From Rhodospirillaceae bacterium (GTDB lineage: Bacteria; Pseudomonadota; Alphaproteobacteria; UBA9219): a stretch of DNA of 10,108 nt. Of the stretch, positions 1 to 5,444 are shown one piece after another (within the stretch, counting starts at the first letter, position 1; each line of letters opens with the position of its first letter). The notes beneath the pieces are model-generated. The model searched no databases. It worked only from the letters and a program-made list of their open reading frames with translations, and was not told where the DNA came from. Both the position numbers and the translations under genes were made by a program. The stretch covers positions 1 to 10,108 of the forward strand of contig DNGD01000025.1 in the NCBI GenBank assembly GCA_003486725.1. The letters are read 5' to 3'.

Positions 1-306
1 CAACGCCAGCGCATCGCCATCGCCCGCGCTATGATCCTCAGCCCCAAACTGGTGATACTGGATGAGCCGACCTCCGCGCTGGATCGTTCGGTGCAGGCGC
101 AGATTGTCGATTTGCTGCGCGATCTTCAAAAGCGTCACAGCCTTGCCTATCTGTTCATCAGTCATGATCTGCGCGTCGTCAAGGCGCTGTCAAACCATGT
201 AATCGTGATGAAGGATGGCCGCGTGGTGGAGCAAGGCGCGGCAAATGAAATTTTCAATGAACCAAAAGAAGATTATACAAAAGCACTGATGAAAGCGGCG
301 TTGTAG
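1..306 (+). CDS. ABC transporter ATP-binding protein, YejF-like (C-terminal part)
   Basis: This is the last 101 codons of an ATPase subunit that powers uptake of peptides or related solutes through an inner-membrane ABC importer. The window opens inside the ABC signature region (QRQRIAIARA). Walker B with its catalytic Glu follows (LVILDE, residues 17-22 of the visible part), then the D-loop SALD and the switch His in FISHDL (about residue 55). The end, VIVMKDGRVVEQG followed by an EDYTKAL tail, matches the last nucleotide-binding domain of the YejF/OppF/DppF family. The LAYLFISHDL and VVEQG wording is most like YejF, the fused two-domain ATPase of the YejABEF microcin C/oligopeptide importer. 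Only one domain half is visible, so fused YejF cannot be separated from a single-domain DppF/OppF. The TAG stop is at 304-306. Confidence 0.9.
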   Translation, partial: QRQRIAIARAMILSPKLVILDEPTSALDRSVQAQIVDLLRDLQKRHSLAYLFISHDLRVVKALSNHVIVMKDGRVVEQGAANEIFNEPKEDYTKALMKAAL

Positions 307-315
307 TCTCTCCAC

Positions 316-443
316 CGTCATTGCGAGCGACCAACGGGAGCGTGGCAATCCAGCTGCGTCGCGTCAGCGGCGCGTATGAGTCTTTTGCCGCGCGGACGCG
401 CGGCAGACTGGATCGCCACGTCGCTGCGCTCCTCGCGATGACG
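316..443. repeat. Extragenic imperfect palindrome of about 128 bp
   Basis: The outer arm cgtcattgcgag (316-327) pairs with ctcgcgatgacg (432-443) with a single G-T-type mismatch. An inner arm cgtggcaatccag (341-353) pairs with ctggatcgccacg (408-420), again with one mismatch. At the centre is a perfect 7-bp hairpin, gccgcgc/gcgcggc (387-393 and 398-404) around ggac. The whole element can fold into one long stem-loop. It resembles the dispersed 'GTCATTGCGAGCG...CGATGACG' palindromes scattered between genes in many bacteria, including alphaproteobacteria. A T-rich run follows at 446-455, so it may also end transcription of the ABC gene upstream. Copy number cannot be judged from one window. Apart from this element, 307-496 shows nothing gene-like. 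Confidence 0.75.
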
Positions 444-496
444 AGTTTTTCTTTATTTTGCTATGTTCGTCATACATCAAGGGTTGTGGTGACATT

Positions 497-970
497 CTAT
501 CGTGGCATAGGCACAGCAATCGGTTTTCTTGGTTCTTTAGGCACAACACGTTTTTGCTCACCATCCTCAGGTTTAATCTCCCACAAAGAGTTTTTTCCCC
601 GACGACTGTGGCTCATACAATACCACAACTCATTATATGCACCACGAAACTCGGTCATATCTGTTGTGGTGTTAAATATGTTCACGAGTTCATCCAACTG
701 TTTGACACAGTCACCATTATTTGAATACCATTCCTGAAAGTTCTCCCCTTCTTTCATGGAGGAAAGGGCACTTTGTGGGCTTTTAGGATCTATATAGCGC
801 TCCCATACTGTGCGCATTTTATATTTTGCTCGATATTTCATAACAAATTCGAATAAAGCATCATCGTCAACATATGTGTTGCTTAAGTCAATTTCATCAA
901 AGTGAGTACCCAACATCAAACGAAAAGGACCTATCTCATTAGGATAATCGTTATGCATTAGGCTGTGCAT
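497..970 (-). CDS. Hypothetical protein, 157 aa, no recognised family
   Basis: I do not recognise this protein. It is probably a real gene. It begins with ATG at 970, has a strong Shine-Dalgarno (TAGGAGG) 8 nt upstream, and ends at TAG (497-499). The product is soluble-looking, acidic in its first two thirds and rich in aromatic residues (WERYID, FQEWYSN, NELWYCMS), with no signal peptide or membrane segment. The tail from about residue 120 is basic and proline-rich (RRGKNSLWEIKP then PKEPRKPIAVPMPR), probably disordered. Two Cys (positions about 88 and 118) are too few for an obvious metal site. It lies 44 nt downstream of rquA on the same strand and could be its last co-transcribed gene. 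Base composition is visibly AT-richer than the flanks, which suggests a transferred or lineage-specific gene. No function is assigned. Confidence 0.7.
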   Translation of the reverse strand: MHSLMHNDYPNEIGPFRLMLGTHFDEIDLSNTYVDDDALFEFVMKYRAKYKMRTVWERYIDPKSPQSALSSMKEGENFQEWYSNNGDCVKQLDELVNIFNTTTDMTEFRGAYNELWYCMSHSRRGKNSLWEIKPEDGEQKRVVPKEPRKPIAVPMPR

Positions 971-977
971 TATCGTT

Positions 978-984
978 GCCTCCT
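978..984 (-). promoter_or_regulatory. Strong ribosome binding site of the 157-aa gene
   Basis: Read on the minus strand, TAGGAGG precedes ATG 970 with a spacing of about 8 nt. It is the best Shine-Dalgarno in the window. It fixes the first ATG as the start rather than the second Met four codons later, and is the main argument that this orphan ORF is translated. Confidence 0.75.
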
Positions 985-1014
985 AAAGTCGCATTATCAA
1001 AAATCGATATTAAA

Positions 1015-1776
1015 TTACTTCGGCGTTGTGATTTTCACAAGCTGGTAGAAATCGGCGAAGATGGTTTTCTTTTCAATGGTGCAGCCAAGACCACCATGCG
1101 GGAGCCACGTCGCGATGTCTTTTGTCCACAAATCACGCGCGAACGGCTCAAGCACCAGCAAAACGGGGTACCAAATCAGACGCAGTGGATGCCACCATTT
1201 GGATTTATGGAACTCCACCACATAAACCTCACCGCCTTTTTTGACGACGCGGAAGGCCTCGGTGAACGTCTTGCGGCGTTCAGTGACAGGTTGTTCATGC
1301 GGCAGGAAAAAGACGATCGCGCGGTTATACGATGCATCCGCAAAGCCAAGATCATTCGAATTACGGTGATAATGGGTGACGGTGCCGTCTTCGATAAAGG
1401 CTGCATTCTTGCGGCGCGAATTCTTGATCTGCTCAGGCGCGACATCCAGAATATCGAGTGTCCCGCCGCCTGCCTTCACCCGCGCGGCGAGCATTGGCTC
1501 CAACTGCCCATAGCAACAGGAAATTTTTAGCGTGCGGCCAGAAACTTTATCGCCAATCATGGCAAGGAGCCTGTCACGCAGAGGCTCGTAAAATCCCCAC
1601 AGGATCAGGTTGATCAGCCAATCGCGCTCAAAGATGCGCACAGCCCAAGGCCGGACGTACGCCCACCAGTAATAGGTTTCAAGGTAATCGGGAATTTCAA
1701 TGCCGTCCGATTCAAGGATCGGTTCATCCGATACAGGGAGAACATCTTGGATAAGAGGCTTGACCGCACAATCCAT
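1015..1776 (-). CDS. rquA: Rhodoquinone biosynthesis methyltransferase-like enzyme RquA
   Basis: RquA converts ubiquinone to rhodoquinone by replacing a ring methoxy group with an amino group. Published work describes S-adenosylmethionine as amino donor with Mn(II). Rhodoquinone then carries electrons to fumarate reductase at low oxygen. The 253-residue product is a divergent class I SAM-methyltransferase fold. Hallmarks recalled for the family are all present: an aromatic N-terminal block YLETYYWWAYVRPWAVRIFE (31-50), then INLILWG (55-61), an atypical motif I ISCCYGQLEP (85-94) in place of a Gly-rich loop, LDVAPEQ (110-116), FFLPHEQP (156-163), WWHPLRLIWYP (194-204) and LEPFARDLW (209-217). 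I chose ATG 1776. A TTG 12 nt upstream is possible, but its only purine-rich sequence (GAAAG) directly abuts it, whereas that sequence lies 12 nt before the ATG. The gene sits 30 nt after rpmG and is probably co-transcribed with it. The alternative is a generic UbiE-like methyltransferase, which the motifs argue against. Confidence 0.85.
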   Translation of the reverse strand: MDCAVKPLIQDVLPVSDEPILESDGIEIPDYLETYYWWAYVRPWAVRIFERDWLINLILWGFYEPLRDRLLAMIGDKVSGRTLKISCCYGQLEPMLAARVKAGGGTLDILDVAPEQIKNSRRKNAAFIEDGTVTHYHRNSNDLGFADASYNRAIVFFLPHEQPVTERRKTFTEAFRVVKKGGEVYVVEFHKSKWWHPLRLIWYPVLLVLEPFARDLWTKDIATWLPHGGLGCTIEKKTIFADFYQLVKITTPK

Positions 1777-1806
1777 TGAAACAAACAACTTTCACATAAG
1801 AAAAAA

Positions 1807-1983
1807 TTACGACTTCTTGCCTTCTTTGATCTTGCCTTCTTTAAAAGCAACATGCTTGCGAACGCGAGGATCGTACTTTTTCAGCTCAAGCTTCGTCGTG
1901 TTCTTAGGGTTCTTTTTGGTCACATAAAAAACGCCCGTACCAGCGGTGCTTACCAGTTTAATGTCATTCTTTGTCTTGGCCAT
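1807..1983 (-). CDS. rpmG: 50S ribosomal protein L33
   Basis: This 58-residue basic protein belongs to the large ribosomal subunit, near the exit site. It reads [17 protein letters not shown], then [20 protein letters not shown], then [15 protein letters not shown] with a lysine-rich tail. That is the usual L33 pattern, including the TKKNP and KYDP.VRKHV blocks. There are no Cys residues, so it is the zinc-independent (C-minus) form common in proteobacteria. ATG 1983 is preceded by AGGA about 8 nt upstream, and the stop is TAA (1807-1809). The gene is short and easily missed. It leads a same-strand run with rquA (30 nt downstream) and the 157-aa gene. Confidence 0.96.
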   Translation of the reverse strand: MAKTKNDIKLVSTAGTGVFYVTKKNPKNTTKLELKKYDPRVRKHVAFKEGKIKEGKKS

Positions 1984-2077
1984 TTTAAATTCCTGTCAGT
2001 GTCCTGTTATCGCGACCTTCTAGGGCGCGTTCTTAGCCGCGCCAAAGCAGCCCTCAGCCGTCTTGGTCAGCGCCCAC

Positions 2078-2106
2078 AATGTCACGAAAATATGCCTCTT
2101 TGTCAA
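2078..2106 (-). promoter_or_regulatory. Candidate sigma-70-type promoter for rpmG
   Basis: On the minus strand a perfect TTGACA (2106-2101) is followed after 17 nt by GACATT (2083-2078), a weak -10 with 3 of 6 consensus bases. This would give an rpmG leader of about 90 nt. The leader contains a 6-bp inverted repeat, ggcgcg/cgcgcc (2024-2029 and 2038-2043), of unknown role. The -35 match is good but the -10 is poor, so this is a candidate only. The rest of 1984-2208 shows no gene or RNA I can name. Confidence 0.35.
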
Positions 2107-2208
2107 GGCTCAAAGCTTTCGGGACGCTATTTTCCGCATTCCCCTGCCATTCAGGTGGGTTCTTGCGTTAACCATCACCGTAAGCCCAGCAAAAACAGCG
2201 GAAAAAGC

Positions 2209-3528
2209 CTACCTCAGGGCGATCAATTTCCCGTCATCCGTAAGGACATAGAGCGTCTGATCCGCCACAACGGGCGGGAGATAGAAGGAATCGCCCAGAT
2301 CCACACTCTGCGCCGCTTGGCCCGTCTGTGGCATGAACGAGGCCAGATGCCCCAGAGAATTGGTCAACCAGAGCCGCCCCCCCGCCAAAACAGGGCCCGA
2401 CCATGACACCGCATCCGACTCGCGGTCAGAGGGTTTTTCCAGTCTTTGTAGCGCGACCGACCAGACAACGCGCCCGTCGGTCTGCGAGATCGCCATCAGC
2501 TCGCTATCATTGGTGAGCAGATAAACAACGTTACCGGCAGAAACCGGCGTGTTCACACCGCCCAGATCAGCCTCCCACTTGCGGTCGCCGCGTCGTTCAT
2601 CCACCGCAACCATACGGCCACTGTGGCTCACTGAAAACACGACGCCCTTATCCATCACAGGGAGCGCACGAATATCCGCAATCGCGGGGAGCGCGCCGAT
2701 CTTTGTCGGCACGGCCAGAACCTCACTCCACACCACGCGGCCGTTTTGCGCGCGCAGACCAAACACCTCACCGCTGCTATAGGCGACCACAACCGTGTCG
2801 CCGTTCACCGCCGGAGAGGAAGACCCCATCAGCGTGGCACTTTCCGCAATGCCCGTATGTTTCCAGATCACAAGGCTGGATTTCGCATCGAGCATAAAGG
2901 TTTCATTTTCGATATTGATGACGAACAGGCGGCCATCAGACACCGTCGGCGCAGAGCGTATGGGCTTGCCCAGCATCCGCCGCCAGATCACCGCGCCATC
3001 GTTGGCACGCAGCGCAAGAACCTCGCCAAAGCCCGTGGTGACATAAAGAACGCCGTTTTCATAGGCGAGGCCGCCGCCGATCGCGTCATTGTCGCTATTG
3101 GTCGGAGCGGTTTCAACGCGCCAGTAACGACTGCCATTCGCGGTGTTATAGGCGCTGACAGTCCCCTTTGAATCCTGTGCATAAAGCATCTTGCCATTAA
3201 TCACAGGCATGGACAGCAGTTTGTAATATCCGCCGGAGCCGGAGCCAACATCGGCAGACCATGACTTTTTCAGTGTCGTCGAAGCCAACCCCAAATGCCC
3301 CATCGCATGCGCGGCGTTGCCGCCATTTTGCGCCCAATCCGTATTGATTGCCGGCTCTGGCAACTCAACCGTGAAATCGGCGGCAACCGTCGGCTCTGTC
3401 GCGGGCTTGCGCACCGCTTCCAAAACAGCGATGCGTTTGCCGGTTACGGGCGCATCCTTACCGCTCGATCCGCAAGCTGTGAGTGTTAAAAGCAGCAAAA
3501 AAGCAGGCAGGAGGCGCATATTTTTCAT
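2209..3528 (-). CDS. bamB: Outer-membrane assembly lipoprotein BamB (PQQ-like beta-propeller)
   Basis: BamB is a periplasm-facing lipoprotein of the Bam complex that helps BamA fold and insert outer-membrane beta-barrels. The 439-residue product starts with a lipoprotein signal peptide: Lys/Arg, then LLPAFLLLL, then lipobox LTAC with Cys19. A linker runs to about residue 60. Repeated beta-propeller blades follow, each with a D/N-G-x-x-x-W signature (GSRYWRVE, GAVIWRR, SLVIWKHT, GRVVWSEV, GDRKWEAD, GRVVWSVA), ending in DDGKLIALR. ATG 3528 has GAAGGA about 9 nt upstream, inside the last codons of the preceding TPR gene, whose stop is only 3 nt away, so translation is probably coupled. Met4 is an alternative start. 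Other PQQ-propeller proteins are excluded by the lipobox and the TPR partner. In many alphaproteobacteria the GTPase gene der follows; here rpmG does. Confidence 0.92.
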   Translation of the reverse strand: MKNMRLLPAFLLLLTLTACGSSGKDAPVTGKRIAVLEAVRKPATEPTVAADFTVELPEPAINTDWAQNGGNAAHAMGHLGLASTTLKKSWSADVGSGSGGYYKLLSMPVINGKMLYAQDSKGTVSAYNTANGSRYWRVETAPTNSDNDAIGGGLAYENGVLYVTTGFGEVLALRANDGAVIWRRMLGKPIRSAPTVSDGRLFVINIENETFMLDAKSSLVIWKHTGIAESATLMGSSSPAVNGDTVVVAYSSGEVFGLRAQNGRVVWSEVLAVPTKIGALPAIADIRALPVMDKGVVFSVSHSGRMVAVDERRGDRKWEADLGGVNTPVSAGNVVYLLTNDSELMAISQTDGRVVWSVALQRLEKPSDRESDAVSWSGPVLAGGRLWLTNSLGHLASFMPQTGQAAQSVDLGDSFYLPPVVADQTLYVLTDDGKLIALR

Positions 3529-3531
3529 CGA

Positions 3532-4194
3532 TTATTTTCCTTCACCAAGCCATTGCAACACGTCACTGGCACGCGCCGCGATAAGGGGTGTCACATCAGG
3601 CATCGCTTTCAGTTCGGTAAAAATCTTTTTGGCTTTTTCCTTGTCGCCGGTGCGCAGCGCCAGATGCCCCGCAAATTCGGTCGCCGTAAAGCGCCACGGG
3701 CTGTCCTTCATCAACGGCGCGAGACGCGCTTCAAGCGCCGCTGCATCGCCGGTGTCCAGTTGAACCTGCACCGCGAACAAATCGGCCAATTGGCGATAGA
3801 TGGGATCGACGGCCGCATCAGCGGCAAGAGCATCATAAATCGCGACGGCCTCGGCCTTTTTGTCTTGCTCCAGCGCGATCCCCGCGCTTTCGAACAACGC
3901 AAACGCGGCCTGACTCTTGCCCGCATTGTCCTTGGCGAACGCCGCCAGCTCGGCCATTTTGTCATCGCGCTTTTCAAAGATTTTTTCTGAAAGTTCCACC
4001 AAGCCCTGCGTTGTAGTTTGCTCGGACTTCGTTTTATAATTACGCCAGCCAGTCACAGAAGCCGTCGCCAGAATAACAAGCAGAACGCCGCCAATCACGA
4101 AGGGCGCGTAACGCTTCCACAAAGCCTCCATCCGCTTGCGGGCGAGATCTTCTTCGATTTCCTGGATAAGGCCTTGTTCGTTCACATTGTTCAT
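3532..4194 (-). CDS. Membrane-anchored tetratricopeptide protein, YfgM-like
   Basis: This is a 220-residue protein with one membrane anchor. It has an acidic/basic cytoplasmic head (residues 1-30, including QEIEEDLARKRMEALWKRY), a single transmembrane helix at about 31-49 (PFVIGGVLLVILATASVTG), and a periplasmic helical region with Ala-rich TPR-like pairs to the end (AAFALFESAGIALEQDKKAEAVAIYD and the following units). This matches the TPR_21/YfgM-like family. E. coli YfgM associates with the SecYEG translocon and periplasmic chaperones and is also encoded directly before bamB. The shared gene order supports a role in handing outer-membrane proteins to the Bam machinery, by inference. ATG 4194 lacks a clear Shine-Dalgarno. 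The stop is 3 nt from bamB, so the pair forms one transcription unit. Confidence 0.85.
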   Translation of the reverse strand: MNNVNEQGLIQEIEEDLARKRMEALWKRYAPFVIGGVLLVILATASVTGWRNYKTKSEQTTTQGLVELSEKIFEKRDDKMAELAAFAKDNAGKSQAAFALFESAGIALEQDKKAEAVAIYDALAADAAVDPIYRQLADLFAVQVQLDTGDAAALEARLAPLMKDSPWRFTATEFAGHLALRTGDKEKAKKIFTELKAMPDVTPLIAARASDVLQWLGEGK

Positions 4195-4253
4195 GGGATA
4201 ATCCGGTTTGTGTGTTGCTGTTGTCGGAATCGTACTGACGCCGCAAAGACTAA

Positions 4254-4263
4254 TCTACGTAGA
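4254..4263. promoter_or_regulatory. Palindrome in the nagA/TPR divergent intergenic region
   Basis: tctacgtaga is a perfect 10-bp palindrome in the 84-nt gap between the divergent TPR gene and nagA. It overlaps AGAGG (4261-4265), the only Shine-Dalgarno-like sequence before nagA, and is flanked by ctaa and ttag. It could be an operator controlling nagA or both units, but may be chance. No convincing -35/-10 pair was found for either direction. Confidence 0.25.
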
Positions 4264-4278
4264 GGTTTAGTGCAAGCG

Positions 4279-5442
4279 ATGACCGCTCCTTCTCTCCCCC
4301 AGTCCCTCCCCATGGCGCTGACCGACGCCATAATCTTTACGGGCGAGGTTTTCGTTGAAAATCAGGCTCTTTTGGTGAAGGACGGCAAAATTGTCGATCT
4401 TATCCACAACGATAAGGTTCCGGATGATTTCAAGATCACCACCTGCGCTAACCATATTCTAGCGCCCGGATTCATTGATTGTCAGGTGAATGGCGGCGGG
4501 AATGTTTTGCTGAACGCAACGCCAACGGTTAAAGGCGTTCTGGCCATCGCCGCCGCGCACCGGAAGAGCGGCACCACCCGCCTGCTCCCCACCTGCATCA
4601 CCGACACACCGGAAGTTATGGCTGCAGCGACCGCCGCCACGCGGCAGGCACGCAAAAGCGACCCCAGCATTCTTGGCATCCATCTTGAGGGGCCGCATAT
4701 CAGCGAGGAATACTCCGGCGCGCATAATGTTGCCCTCGTTCGCCCGCTGAGCGAGACGGATTTTCAGACCCACCGCGCTGAAAGCGGCGAATGCTTTATC
4801 GTGACGCTTGCGCCGGAACAGGTCACGCCGGAGCAAATCGCAAGACTTGTAAAACAGGGCGTAATCGTCTCCCTCGGCCATACGCAGGCAACAACCGAGC
4901 AAACCCGCGCGGCGCTCGCGGCGGGGGCAAAAGGTTTTACCCACTTGTTCACGCGCATGCCACCAGTGAAAGGGCGATCTTCTACCGTGGTCGGTGTTGC
5001 GCTGGATGACGCGCAAAGTTGGTGCGGGATGATTGCCGACGGCCATCATGTGACGCCGGAACTGATGCGCATCGCGGTTCGCGCCAAGGCGAAAGACAAA
5101 CTGTTTTTGGTCAGCGACAGCGCCGCACCCGCCGGAGCCGACAATCCACAGCCGTTTGACTGGTGCGGACAAAAGGTGTTTCCGCAAAAGGATTATTGCG
5201 TCAATGAACAGGGTGTTGTGTCGGGCGCGATGCTGACGCTGGGCGAGTGCGTGCCGCGCTGCATTCGCGATGTACGTCTTGACCCTGAAAAGGTCTTGCG
5301 TATGGCGTCCACCATTCCAGCGGAGTTTTTAGGCCTCGGCGATCGCTTGGGCAAGCTCCTGCCAACCTACGCCGCAGACATCGTAATGCTGGACCACAGC
5401 TTCAAAACGCAAAAAGTGTGGAAGGATGGGGAGCCCAACTAA
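4279..5442 (+). CDS. nagA: N-acetylglucosamine-6-phosphate deacetylase
   Basis: NagA removes the acetyl group from GlcNAc-6-phosphate, giving glucosamine-6-phosphate and acetate, in chitin use and peptidoglycan recycling. The 387-residue product has the amidohydrolase TIM-barrel order: an N-terminal beta strip with KDGKIVDL, PGFIDCQVNGGG (63-74), HLEGPHIS with metal-ligand Glu137, LGHT with His201, GFTHLF with His222, DGHHV (254-258) for substrate binding, and VSDS with catalytic Asp280. Length is normal. The loop after His222 reads TRMPP instead of the usual NAMPP, changing two residues near the substrate phosphate. ATG 4279 was chosen; an in-frame GTG at 4270 and ATG at 4312 are alternatives, with AGAGG at 4261-4265. 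Reading further upstream would run through the TPR promoter region. No nagB or kinase is adjacent. It is convergent with the next gene, with 2 nt between the stops. Confidence 0.93.
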   Translation: MTAPSLPQSLPMALTDAIIFTGEVFVENQALLVKDGKIVDLIHNDKVPDDFKITTCANHILAPGFIDCQVNGGGNVLLNATPTVKGVLAIAAAHRKSGTTRLLPTCITDTPEVMAAATAATRQARKSDPSILGIHLEGPHISEEYSGAHNVALVRPLSETDFQTHRAESGECFIVTLAPEQVTPEQIARLVKQGVIVSLGHTQATTEQTRAALAAGAKGFTHLFTRMPPVKGRSSTVVGVALDDAQSWCGMIADGHHVTPELMRIAVRAKAKDKLFLVSDSAAPAGADNPQPFDWCGQKVFPQKDYCVNEQGVVSGAMLTLGECVPRCIRDVRLDPEKVLRMASTIPAEFLGLGDRLGKLLPTYAADIVMLDHSFKTQKVWKDGEPN

Positions 5443-5444
5443 TC

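Noticed and set aside
321..737. Plus-strand frame over the palindrome and the 157-aa gene
   Set aside because: It begins inside the extragenic palindrome and runs antisense to a gene with a strong ribosome site.
976..1530. Plus-strand reading frame of 184 codons opposite rquA
   Set aside because: It starts with TTG and lies antisense to a well-supported RquA with no recognisable protein features; it is a shadow frame.
1777..1788. TTG start extending RquA by four residues
   Set aside because: The only purine-rich sequence directly abuts the TTG with no spacing, so ATG 1776 is the better start, though the extension is not excluded.
2160..2208. Intrinsic terminator after bamB
   Set aside because: T-runs are present on the minus strand, but no stem of more than about 3-4 bp precedes them.
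4018..4278. N-terminal extension of NagA through the divergent region
   Set aside because: It runs antisense through the TPR coding region and adds residues unlike any NagA; the family start fits ATG 4279.
4459..5187. Minus-strand frame of 242 codons inside nagA
   Set aside because: Composition is that of an antisense shadow, and the catalytic motifs of NagA are all on the plus strand.
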